Origin: Methylococcaceae bacterium
GTDB taxonomy: Bacteria > Pseudomonadota > Gammaproteobacteria > Methylococcales > Methylococcaceae
NCBI GenBank assembly: GCA_902810705.1
Contig: CADDYU010000037.1
Coordinates: forward strand, 1-33,058
Direction of reading: 5' to 3'
DNA length: 33,058 nt
Shown here: positions 1-7,546 of the stretch, one piece after another
Layout: every line of letters starts with the position of its first letter
How positions within the stretch are numbered: the stretch's first letter is position 1
The notes under the pieces: generated by a model
Database searches by the model: none
Seen by the model: only the letters and a program-made list of their open reading frames with translations
Told to the model about the DNA's origin: nothing
Position numbers and translations under genes: made by a program

Positions 1-123
1 ACTCGTCGAATCGGTAGCCGCGTTACTCCAAGCGGCGCGCGAGGTCTTCAATCGATACCACCGCACTCACCGCAAGTACTCGCTATGCTCAGTTCACATG
101 CCGCGAGATCTTCCTGAGGGGAC

Positions 124-471
124 TTAGAAGGCTTTTTCGGCGGCCTTAAGATGAGTTAGAGCCTGCCGGGCGGATTCGCCGGCCAGCTCGGCACGGCCTT
201 TTTGGCTATGCTCGATGGCGGCCTCTAGATCCTTAATCGCGGCGCCCAGATGCGGGTTGGCCTTCTCGTGTTCAGCCGCCTCGGCATGAAGCTTTGCGGC
301 TCTGACATGTTCGCCTGCCGCGGCGGCTTGGCCTTGCTTACCGCTTTCGACGGCGGATAGCGCCTCCTTGACCGCCTCTGCTTTATGGTCCTCCACGGCG
401 GCGGCCGGATTCAGGCTGAGCAACACGGCTAGCATTCCAGCCAACCCTCCGATCGGCAACTTCCTCCGCAT
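124..471 (-). CDS. SmbP-like small periplasmic metal-binding protein
   Basis: Predicted 115-residue secreted protein. The N-terminus is basic (MRRK) followed by a hydrophobic stretch ending in NPAAA, a signal peptide probably cleaved before VEDHK. The mature part is a helical, Ala/Glu/Lys-rich chain with His residues spread at heptad-like spacing (DHK, EHV, LHAE, EHEK, PHLG, EHSQ, THLK). This is the pattern of the SmbP family, first described as a periplasmic copper-binding helical protein in Nitrosomonas. I chose the ATG at 471 because AAGGAG lies 8 bases upstream; an in-frame ATG at 513 lacks such a site and would put 14 polar residues ahead of the signal peptide. Metal specificity is inferred from the family. 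A general low-complexity helical periplasmic protein is the alternative. Confidence 0.72.
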   Translation of the reverse strand: MRRKLPIGGLAGMLAVLLSLNPAAAVEDHKAEAVKEALSAVESGKQGQAAAAGEHVRAAKLHAEAAEHEKANPHLGAAIKDLEAAIEHSQKGRAELAGESARQALTHLKAAEKAF

Positions 472-647
472 GGCAAGCTCTCCTTGTGAGTGGTACTTGG
501 ATTCGAAGCTCAAGGACCTATCAATGCCCCGAAAGCGTCATCTTCAGTCATTCTATCGAGTTTTTTCAGACCTGGATAAGCTCGCACCGAACGATCATCA
601 CGATTCGGTTGGCGTCACGCCCCGGGAAGGACCTCGGCAGCCTGAGC

Positions 648-1100
648 TCACATTCCGATGTCTTCATTCCATAACCCGGGAGCCGCCCTGATAAAGTCTG
701 ACATCATCTCGATACAGGAGGAGTCCTGAAGCACCTCGACTGAAACTCCTCTCGCCCGCAGGAGCTCTTCCTCACCCATGAAGGTTCGATTTTCTCCGAC
801 AATCACCTTGGGGATTCCATAAAGCAGAATCGCTCCGGTGCACATCGGACACGGCGACAAAGTCGTGTAGAGCGAGCACGCGCGGTAGATTGCGGCCGAC
901 TGGCGCCCGGCGTTTTCCAAGGCGTCCATCTCCGCATGGAGCACGACGCTACCTCGCTGCACGCGCTGGTTGTGGCCTCGGCCTATGATCTTGCCTTGGT
1001 GGACCAGAACAGAGCCAATGGGAATACCGCCTTCCTTTAACCCTTTCTCGGCTTCTTCAAGAGCCGCTTTCAAGAATGCATCCAATTCGGTTTTCTCCAA
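648..1100 (-). CDS. CMP/dCMP-type deaminase resembling fungal cytosine deaminase
   Basis: A 150-residue zinc hydrolase of the cytidine-deaminase fold. Zinc and catalytic residues are visible as HAEMDAL (His55, Glu57) and SPCPMC (Cys84, Cys87). Several further blocks match, from memory, the yeast cytosine deaminase Fcy1 rather than typical bacterial tRNA or guanine deaminases: EGGIPIGSVLV, GRGHNQR, LYTTLSPC, CTGAILLYGIP, VGEN, and the C-terminal W-x-EDIG (Trp144, Asp147), which in Fcy1 closes over the base. The likely reaction is deamination of cytosine to uracil in pyrimidine salvage, or of a related small heterocycle. Bacteria more usually use the unrelated amidohydrolase CodA. No ATG is available: the frame opens after a stop at 1125-1127, and TTG at 1100 is the most upstream plausible start, without a strong Shine-Dalgarno, so the start is uncertain. 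Confidence 0.82.
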   Translation of the reverse strand: MEKTELDAFLKAALEEAEKGLKEGGIPIGSVLVHQGKIIGRGHNQRVQRGSVVLHAEMDALENAGRQSAAIYRACSLYTTLSPCPMCTGAILLYGIPKVIVGENRTFMGEEELLRARGVSVEVLQDSSCIEMMSDFIRAAPGLWNEDIGM

Positions 1101-1427
1101 AGCCCAAGGTAGAAAAACGTGATCTTAATCGAATAGACAGCCTCTTTGGCATGCCTCGGACAGAGAAAATCCCGACGTGATCGCTTCGTAATTATTCGAA
1201 TTCAAGGTGTTACCCGGTTAAATCGACGGAGTTCTCGACCGATCCTGAGAATAAAATCGCTTGAACCTCGTTCTTCCGAGCCCAGTCATATTCTTCAGGC
1301 GTCGGGTGTTTACTTTATCTTGTACATCACCCAGCGACTGTCATGCTTGGAGAATCCTCCCGTGACTTGAAGCGAAAATACGACAAGAGCCTGAAATACA
1401 GGTGGCTAGAGACAGAGGAGAATGATC
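1101..1427. other. Intergenic region between divergent deaminase and csp3-like genes
   Basis: Should hold the divergent promoters of the deaminase gene (leftward) and the csp3-like gene (rightward). I see no open frame with a ribosome-binding site and no convincing -35/-10 pair or copper-regulator palindrome. GAGGAG at 1415-1420 is the Shine-Dalgarno of the csp3-like gene. Confidence 0.4.
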
Positions 1428-1838
1428 ATGAATAGTCTTCAGGGAATCCTTAAATCACATCCGTGCCCCGCCAAGATGGATGCTGGCCTACTGGCGCAGG
1501 CGGCGGGCGACCTATGGGATTGCGCTCAAGCCTGTACCGCCTGCGCCGATGCCTGTCTTGGCGAGGACATGGTGCAGAATCTTAGACGCTGCGTCCGGAC
1601 ATGCTTGGATTGTGCGGACGTCTGTACGACGACGGGGCGGCTCGTTGCGCGCCAAACCGAACCGGATTCGAAGTTGCTGCGAGGCCAGCTAGAAGCGTGT
1701 GTGGCGGCCTGTCGGGCGTGCGCCGAGGAATGCGAGCGGCATGCCTCTCATCATGAACACTGCCGTGTTTGTGGCGAGGCGTGCCGCCGCTGCGAGAAAG
1801 TTTGCGATCAACTGGCAAGGATGGTCGCTGCGGCGTAG
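1428..1838 (+). CDS. csp3: Csp3-like cytosolic four-helix-bundle copper storage protein
   Basis: A 136-residue Cys-rich helical protein (DUF326 / four-helix-bundle copper-binding family). I count 18 Cys arranged in four helical clusters: CAQACTACADAC, CVRTCLDCADVC, CVAACRACAEEC, and CRVCGEACRRCEKVC, plus one near the N-terminus (HPC). In Csp proteins of Methylosinus such Cys line the core of a helical bundle and bind many Cu(I) ions. There is no Sec or Tat signal peptide, so the cytosolic Csp3 type is inferred rather than the exported Csp1 type. His residues in HASHHEH near the last helix may guide metal entry. ATG 1428 is preferred over ATG 1422 because GAGGAG (1415-1420) then sits 7 bases upstream. 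The role is buffering or storage of copper, fitting a methanotroph that needs copper for particulate methane monooxygenase. Confidence 0.88.
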   Translation: MNSLQGILKSHPCPAKMDAGLLAQAAGDLWDCAQACTACADACLGEDMVQNLRRCVRTCLDCADVCTTTGRLVARQTEPDSKLLRGQLEACVAACRACAEECERHASHHEHCRVCGEACRRCEKVCDQLARMVAAA

Positions 1839-1856
1839 TTCTCGCCGTGCCCGCTT

Positions 1857-1927
1857 CCTGAAAGTTACCGTTGCATTCCGGCGTCCTCGGCTTCCCGCTG
1901 GCGGCCGGCATGACGGTAACTTTCAGG
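1857..1927. repeat. 15-bp perfect inverted repeat with 41-nt loop (possible terminator)
   Basis: CCTGAAAGTTACCGT (1857-1871) is perfectly complementary to 1913-1927. Inside the loop, CCGGC (1878-1882) can pair with GCCGG (1904-1908), extending the stem after a bulge. It lies just after the csp3-like stop codon and before the end of the convergent gene, so it may stop transcription from both sides, although no T-run follows. A small decayed mobile repeat is the alternative. Confidence 0.6.
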
Positions 1928-1995
1928 CGCTCACGAGACCCTGGTTAGGGTTGCAGGGGGCTTATGGGGATTTTGCCGGCGCTTTTTAGGCGGAT

Positions 1996-2451
1996 TCAAC
2001 GGCCGCTCGGTAGGCGGGGATCTTCATTTCCATCGTCTTCGACGATCACTCTCGCGGTCACCGGATATTTCCCGATATATCCGCTCTTGGACGCCAAGAT
2101 AGTGAATTCCTGTGGACCGGCGGCCGTACCGGAATCGCTATGCCAAAGCACCTGAAATAGGCCCCTATCATCAGTCACCCCTAGAATGATTTTCTTGTGA
2201 TTCGCTTCAAAATAACCCGTGTGAGCCGTTACCTTGACGATAACGCCTATTAGGGGTTTTTGAAAACCATCCCGCGATTCGATGGTGAGGGTCGCCTTCT
2301 CTCCGGCAGCAATCCGCTCGGGAACAATCTTGGGGTTTATGACCAAAATACCCACCCCATAGCCGGCTAGCGGAAAGCCAAGGCTTAAAGCAAGCATTCC
2401 AAGGCCTAGGCGGGCTTTGGGCGAGATAAGGGGTTTGCGGCGTTGTTTCAT
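1996..2451 (-). CDS. Small membrane-anchored or secreted protein with Ig-like fold
   Basis: Unassigned 151-residue protein. After a basic N-terminus (MKQRRKPLISPKAR) comes one hydrophobic segment (about residues 15-37), either a signal anchor or an uncleaved signal peptide; there is no lipobox Cys. The rest is beta-rich and has the rhythm of bacterial Ig-like domains: PERIAAGEKATLTIESRDGFQKPLIGVIVKVTA, then TDDRGLFQVLWHSDSGTAAGPQEFTILASKSGY. The alternating valine/threonine strands and the TDDRGLF turn recall Big-1 / invasin-like repeats. The product probably sits in the periplasm. The start at 2451 is bounded by an in-frame stop at 2467-2469; GGAGGAG exists upstream but is about 20 bases away, so initiation is not strongly supported. 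Function unknown. Confidence 0.62.
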   Translation of the reverse strand: MKQRRKPLISPKARLGLGMLALSLGFPLAGYGVGILVINPKIVPERIAAGEKATLTIESRDGFQKPLIGVIVKVTAHTGYFEANHKKIILGVTDDRGLFQVLWHSDSGTAAGPQEFTILASKSGYIGKYPVTARVIVEDDGNEDPRLPSGR

Positions 2452-2987
2452 CGAAAGCCCTGAAAGCTAACTCCTCCAAGAAGCCCGGGCACGAGGAATG
2501 AGTAAGGAAGCTCTGACGATGCCCTTGGAACCCGAGTTTCCCCTGTTTTACCACTGTCCACGGCAACTGAAAACCGGCTAGTCCAGGGAAAGCCAGCCCA
2601 AGTTTAACAATGATCCACCTGGATCATTTGGCGACCCGTACCGCTCTGCGGAAGGTGTGAGCCGTGCCTCACGAGTGGGTCCACCCACGCTTAGTTTCCG
2701 ATACCCTGGATGACATCGGTTGCCTCCAAAAACCGGCGGAGATGACGAGTGACCGCGAGGCGTGGCCGGACTGGGCGATCCGCCGGTTTAGAAAGTGACG
2801 CATTGAGGGCGAGATGGTGGTTTTCCCCCGAGGACCGTGTCCGGATTGAGGGCGGCTGGCCGTCCATGATCGGCCGTGCCACGCCAGTCGCCCCAGGCGG
2901 GTCGTTCGATGGCCCTCAGGAGTAATCACCTCTTCGCGAAAAGACTAGGTCCAACTCTCTATTAATTCCAACCGTGAGGACCGAACC
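2452..2987. other. Intergenic region with a near-perfect palindrome
   Basis: Divergent spacer between the Ig-like protein gene and the P-type ATPase gene. Short frames here lack ribosome-binding sites and protein-like composition, so I call no gene. The one clear structure is the palindrome at 2609-2628. GAGGA at 2976-2980 is the Shine-Dalgarno for the ATPase. Confidence 0.5.
2609..2628. promoter_or_regulatory. 9-bp-arm palindrome, candidate operator
   Basis: AATGATCCA-CC-TGGATCATT is a perfect dyad with a 2-bp centre. Its size and symmetry suit a dimeric DNA-binding regulator. It is not followed by a T-run, so a terminator is less likely. The TGAT...ATCA half-sites are 8 bp apart rather than the 4 bp expected of an FNR/Anr box. 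The regulator is unknown. Confidence 0.35.
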
Positions 2988-5735
2988 ATGCGCAATAGCC
3001 CCGACCGTTTATGGCACGAACTGCCGCCGGAACTCGTGCCGGAACTCCTGAACGTCGATCCCGCCCAGGGACTGGATGAGCAGGAAGTCGCGCGGCGGCG
3101 CGAGAAATACGGCCCGAACCGGCTGACTCCGAAAAAGGGCAAGGGGCCCATCGCCCTATTCCTATCCCAGTTCAACGACCCGCTCATCTATATCCTTTTG
3201 ATTTCAGGACTCATCACCGGCGTGCTGAAGGGCTGGACGGACGCCAGCGTCATCTTCGGCGTGGTCCTGCTCAACGCCATCATCGGCTTTGTCCAGGAAA
3301 TGAACGCCCTTAGGGCCATCGACGCCCTTGCCCGTGGCCTCAGCCTCAGCGCCGCGGTGCTGAGAGGCGGCGCTCGGCAGGTGGTTTCGGGAAGCGATCT
3401 GGTGCCGGGCGACGCGGTGTTCCTGCAATCCGGCGATAAGGTGCCAGCGGATCTGCGACTGCTCCGGGTAAGGGAGCTGCAGATCGACGAATCGGCTCTG
3501 ACGGGCGAATCGGTGCCGATAGAAAAGCAGACTGCGGCACTGAGCGGAGATACTGTCCTCGCCGACCGCAGCAACATGGCCTATTCCTCCACCCTGGTGA
3601 CCTACGGCACCGGGGTCGGCATCGTGGTGGAGACCGGCGATCGCACCGAAATCGGCCGCATCAATCGGATGATCGCCGAGGCGACCGAGCTGGAGACCCC
3701 GCTCACCCGAAAGATCGGCCGGTTCAGCCGGCTGCTCATGGGCTTCATCATTGGCCTCGCCGCCCTCACTTTCGGGGCCGGCTGGCTGCGCGGGGACGAT
3801 CCCGTCGACACCTTCGTCGCCTCCGTGGCCCTGGCGGTGGCGGCGATTCCGGAGGGACTCCCGGTGGCGGTCACCATCACCCTAGCCATCGGCGTGGCCC
3901 GCATGGCCCGGCGCCACGCCATCATTCGAAAGCTCCCGGCGGTGGAAACCCTGGGCAGCACCAGCATCATCTGCTCCGACAAGACCGGCACCTTGACCCA
4001 GAACCAGATGACGGTGCAGGCGGCCTGGGCCGGCGGGGAGCGGTTCGAACTCTCGGGCAGCGGCTATGCGCCGCGGGGAGAATTCTTCGGGGAGGACGGT
4101 CGGATCGTTTCCCCCGCCGATCATCCGGCGCTGCTGGAATGCCTCAAGGCCGGTCTCCTCTGCAACGATGCGCGGCTGGTGGAAGACAGGGGAGACTGGC
4201 GCGTCGAGGGCGATCCCACGGAGGGCGCGCTGCTGGTCTCCGCCTGCAAGGCGGGGCTGCATCCGCAGCAGACCGTGGAGGGTCATCCGCGCCTCGACGC
4301 CATTCCGTTCGAGTCGGCCCACCAATTCATGGCGACCTTGCACCACAATCTCGCCGAGGACGCCCGCCATGTTTACCTCAAAGGATCGGTGGAAAGTCTT
4401 CTGCCCCGCTGCGACGCGACCTTCGACGCCGAGATGAGGCGCGTCCCGCTGAATGTTGAAGCGGTCCACCGCACCGTGCAGGAACTGGCCGGGCGGGGTT
4501 TAAGGGTGCTGGCCTTCGCCCGCGGCGAGCGGCCCCACCACGACGGCGATGTGGATCAGGGCGAACTTCGGGAGGGACTCACCTTCCTGGGGCTCCAGAG
4601 CATGATCGACCCGCCGCGGCCCGAGGCGATCCGCGCCGTCGCCGCCTGCCGGACGGCGGGCATCCGGGTCAAGATGATTACCGGCGATCACCGCGTCACC
4701 GCCGTGGCCATCGCCAGGCAGATTGGCCTCGAAGGCGAGGACGCCGAGGTCACCGCCCTGGACGGCAGGGCTCTCGCCGCCATCCCAGACGACCGGCTGC
4801 CGGAAGTGGCCGAGACCACCGCCGTCTTCGCCCGAGTCGCGCCCGAGCAAAAGCTCCGATTGGTCCGGGCCCTGCAATCCCAAGGGCACGTGGTCGCGAT
4901 GACCGGCGACGGGGTGAACGACGCCCCGGCCCTCAAGCAGGCCGATATCGGCGTGGCCATGGGCATCACCGGCACGGAAGTGTCCAAGGAAGCCGCGGCC
5001 ATGGTGCTCACCGACGACAACTTCGCCTCCATCGCCGCCGCCGTGGAGGAAGGCCGGGGGGTGTACGACAACCTCGTGAAGTTTCTCACCTGGACCCTGC
5101 CCACCAACATCGGTCAGGGTCTGGTGATCCTCATCGCCGTGGGGCTGGACATGACCCTGCCCATCCTGCCGGGCCAGATCCTCTGGATCAACATGACCAC
5201 CGCGGTCTTTCTGGGGTTGACCCTGGCCTTCGAGGCCAAGGAGCCGGACCTGATGCGACGCCGGCCCCGGCGGCCCGACGAGCCCATTCTCACCGGGCAG
5301 CTGCTGTTCCGCACCGTGTTCGTGGGCCTGCTGCTGACGGCGGCGTCCTTCGGCCTGTTCGAGTTCGAGCTGTCTCACGGCGAGCCGATCGAAAAGGCCC
5401 GCACCGCCGCCGTCAATGTTTTCGCCGTCGGCCAGGCCTTTTACCTCTTGAATTGCCGCTCCCTTACCGAGTCCATGCTCGGGATCGGCCTGTTCTCGAA
5501 CCCTTGGCTCTGGGGCGGCATCGCCGTCATGCTCCTGGCCCAGGCCGCCTTCACCTACGCCCCGCTTCTCAACTGGCTGTTCCATACCGCTCCCATCGGG
5601 CGGGATGAATGGTTGCTGACGGCTCTCGCCGGTTTCGCGATCCACCTGATGGTCGGGTACGAGAAATTCATCCGAAAGCTGCGGGCGGAAACGCAGGCGC
5701 GGAGGGCCCTGAGGGAAGAGTGGGCGGGGAAATGA
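2988..5735 (+). CDS. P2-type cation-transporting ATPase (SERCA/PMA-like)
   Basis: A 915-residue P-type ATPase of the inner membrane, full length for the P2 group. In order: cation ATPase N-terminal domain (about 8-75), actuator domain with TGES (172-175), M4 with PEGLP (288-292), phosphorylation site DKTGT (Asp331), nucleotide-binding domain, hinge TGDGVNDAP (639-647), and a C-terminal transmembrane block. It hydrolyses ATP to move a cation. M4 keeps the Glu of PEGLP (SERCA Glu309). M5 has NIGQG (707-711) where SERCA has NVGEV, and M6 has WINMTTAV (733-740) where SERCA has a WVNLVTDG-type motif. Thus Gln710 and Ala739 replace two Ca2+-liganding acidic residues, and calcium transport is doubtful. 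GAGGA lies 7 bases before ATG 2988. It stands alone in the sequence, converging with the phosphatase gene downstream. Confidence 0.93.
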   Translation: MRNSPDRLWHELPPELVPELLNVDPAQGLDEQEVARRREKYGPNRLTPKKGKGPIALFLSQFNDPLIYILLISGLITGVLKGWTDASVIFGVVLLNAIIGFVQEMNALRAIDALARGLSLSAAVLRGGARQVVSGSDLVPGDAVFLQSGDKVPADLRLLRVRELQIDESALTGESVPIEKQTAALSGDTVLADRSNMAYSSTLVTYGTGVGIVVETGDRTEIGRINRMIAEATELETPLTRKIGRFSRLLMGFIIGLAALTFGAGWLRGDDPVDTFVASVALAVAAIPEGLPVAVTITLAIGVARMARRHAIIRKLPAVETLGSTSIICSDKTGTLTQNQMTVQAAWAGGERFELSGSGYAPRGEFFGEDGRIVSPADHPALLECLKAGLLCNDARLVEDRGDWRVEGDPTEGALLVSACKAGLHPQQTVEGHPRLDAIPFESAHQFMATLHHNLAEDARHVYLKGSVESLLPRCDATFDAEMRRVPLNVEAVHRTVQELAGRGLRVLAFARGERPHHDGDVDQGELREGLTFLGLQSMIDPPRPEAIRAVAACRTAGIRVKMITGDHRVTAVAIARQIGLEGEDAEVTALDGRALAAIPDDRLPEVAETTAVFARVAPEQKLRLVRALQSQGHVVAMTGDGVNDAPALKQADIGVAMGITGTEVSKEAAAMVLTDDNFASIAAAVEEGRGVYDNLVKFLTWTLPTNIGQGLVILIAVGLDMTLPILPGQILWINMTTAVFLGLTLAFEAKEPDLMRRRPRRPDEPILTGQLLFRTVFVGLLLTAASFGLFEFELSHGEPIEKARTAAVNVFAVGQAFYLLNCRSLTESMLGIGLFSNPWLWGGIAVMLLAQAAFTYAPLLNWLFHTAPIGRDEWLLTALAGFAIHLMVGYEKFIRKLRAETQARRALREEWAGK

Positions 5736-5813
5736 CCGCCGGTGCGGCGAGGCGGACTCGCCGACAACTCGGCCAAATTTTGCCTGGACGCCTCCTTTCG
5801 GTCGCCTCCCGTG

Positions 5814-5828
5814 CCGGATTCGATCCGG
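5814..5828. terminator. Short hairpin between convergent genes
   Basis: CCGGAT-TCG-ATCCGG forms a 6-bp stem with a 3-nt loop in the 173-bp gap between the convergent ATPase and phosphatase genes. No T-run follows, so terminator function is only suggested by position. Confidence 0.25.
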
Positions 5829-5908
5829 TGAGGCGGCCCGCTCGTCTTTCTCGCCTGCTCGGCAGGAGAATGGCGCCTCCTGGACTTGGGGAGCCAGCGA
5901 CGACTTCG

Positions 5909-7546
5909 TTATTCGGCTTTCAGCGTCTTGCTAAACACCGACGCTCCGTAAAGATCCTTCAACTCCACCTTCAATGCGCGGGTCTTGCGATGAACGTTGA
6001 CCTCGCCGAAGAACTGCAGGCCCGCATAGGGTGACAGGTTGGCCTGACCCGCCGGGGGGGCCTTGGCAAACACGACCTTAGGCCCGAAAGTGCCATCGGT
6101 GGTATTGGGACCGAAGGTGCCGGCGTTGAGGGGACCGGCCACGAACTCCCAAAACGGCGAGAAGTTCTTGAACTGCGCTTGGGATGGATCGTAGAAATGG
6201 GCGGCGGCGTAATGGACATCGGCGGTCAACCACACGATGTTCTTGATTCGCTCTTCCTTGAGGAAGCTCAAGAGCCGGGCGATTTCCAGCTCGTGGCCTG
6301 CGGCCGGGCCGTTGTCGCCGTTGGCGATGGCTTCCCAACGGGGCTGGCCCTGCTCATCCACGCCATCGCCGATGTTGAGACCTATGGGCATGTCGGCGGA
6401 AATGATTTTCCAGGTGGCCCGCGATTCCTTCAACTCTTCTTCCAGCCACTTCAACTGATCGCTATCCAAAAATGCCGTTTCCGGGCTCTCCTCGGTTTGC
6501 CGGTTGGCGGTGTTCGGGCCCCGGTAGCTGCGCATGTCGAGGACGAACACGTCGAGCAGCGGGCCGTAGGAAATCTTGCGGTAGATACGCTCGGGCTCTT
6601 CCGCCGTAGGGGGACGTAGAGGGGCGTATTCCTGGAACGCGCGCGTCGCATAACCGATCAAGAGAGGCACATCCTTGACCGTGTAGCGAGGATCGTTGGC
6701 CAAATCCTTGGCGGCGGACCAGTTGTTGACGACCTCGTGATCGTCCCATTGCCAAATTTGCGGCACTTCGGCGTTGAAGCGGCGGAGGTTGGCGTCCAGC
6801 AAATTGTATTTGTAGCGACCCCGGAACTCGGCCAGGGTTTCGGCGACCTTCGCGACCTCGGGCGTCACGAGATTGGTCCAAATCTGACCGTCTTCGGCCG
6901 GCTTGGTCGCCTCGATGGGGTTGTCGGAATAGACGTTGTCGCCGCTCTGGATGAAGAATTGAGGCTTCACTTGGCGCATGGTTTCATAGATTTTCATGCC
7001 GCCGAAGGTCTCGTTGATGCCCCAGCCCTGCCCCGCCGTGTCGCCACCCCACACGAAGCGAATGTTCTCGTGCTTGCCCACGGTGTGGAAATGACCGGTG
7101 ACCGGCTCGCTCTTGGTGCGGGCGTTGGTCAAATCCTCGAACCAGACCCTCACATACACGTCCCTGCCGGGCGGCAGCCCGACCAAGTCCTGACGCGCGG
7201 TGAAGTCAGAGGTTTCGAGCGCGTGCGGGCCACGGACGACCTTGGAATCGGTGAATTGTTCGTTGAGCGCGTATTCCACCCACATACGGGCCGGGCGATC
7301 GCAACGACTCCACACGATGGCGCGACCCTCGCTGACATCGCCGAACTGGATACCCTCTTTCATCTGCGGCATCGAAGGCAAGTCGGGGTGATTAATTCCG
7401 GCGAGACCGCTGCCCGTCTGGACTTGCGGATCGCCGCTGTCCGCGAAAGCCGAAGGGCAAGCCCCTAAAGCCAGCAGCAGCGGGATCACGGCGGCTTTGC
7501 CGATGAAAAACCCACAATGACTCGTCCGTCGATCGACGATCCGCAT
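5909..7546 (-). CDS. phoD: PhoD-family alkaline phosphatase / phosphodiesterase
   Basis: A 545-residue exported metallophosphoesterase. The N-terminus has a basic stretch, then a hydrophobic core AVIPLLLALGAC; cleavage after SAFA (residue 36) or lipidation at Cys30 are both possible. An N-terminal beta domain (about 60-155) precedes the catalytic domain, with metal-binding motifs WGGDT (Asp169), SGDNVYSD (Asp203, Asn204), WDDHE (Asp268, Asp269, His270), and TADVHY (Asp443, His445). PhoD enzymes release phosphate from mono- and diesters, usually using Ca2+ with Fe3+, in the periplasm or outside. AGAGGTG lies 6 bases before ATG 7546. A PHO-box-like direct repeat about 60 bases upstream of the start suggests PhoB control under phosphate starvation. 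No other phosphate genes adjoin it. Confidence 0.92.
   Translation of the reverse strand: MRIVDRRTSHCGFFIGKAAVIPLLLALGACPSAFADSGDPQVQTGSGLAGINHPDLPSMPQMKEGIQFGDVSEGRAIVWSRCDRPARMWVEYALNEQFTDSKVVRGPHALETSDFTARQDLVGLPPGRDVYVRVWFEDLTNARTKSEPVTGHFHTVGKHENIRFVWGGDTAGQGWGINETFGGMKIYETMRQVKPQFFIQSGDNVYSDNPIEATKPAEDGQIWTNLVTPEVAKVAETLAEFRGRYKYNLLDANLRRFNAEVPQIWQWDDHEVVNNWSAAKDLANDPRYTVKDVPLLIGYATRAFQEYAPLRPPTAEEPERIYRKISYGPLLDVFVLDMRSYRGPNTANRQTEESPETAFLDSDQLKWLEEELKESRATWKIISADMPIGLNIGDGVDEQGQPRWEAIANGDNGPAAGHELEIARLLSFLKEERIKNIVWLTADVHYAAAHFYDPSQAQFKNFSPFWEFVAGPLNAGTFGPNTTDGTFGPKVVFAKAPPAGQANLSPYAGLQFFGEVNVHRKTRALKVELKDLYGASVFSKTLKAE

Noticed and set aside
2..127. Open frame at the left edge ending in TAG at 125-127, possibly the 3' end of a gene
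   Set aside because: Only 41 codons, no recognisable motif, and the start is outside the window; too little to call.
1146..1370. Rightward 74-codon frame
   Set aside because: Ser/Arg-rich, no ribosome-binding site, and it lies in the divergent promoter region.
4500..5645. Long leftward frame inside the P-type ATPase gene
   Set aside because: Gly/Glu/His/Gln-rich shadow of a GC-rich gene; the plus-strand protein has full P-type ATPase motifs.
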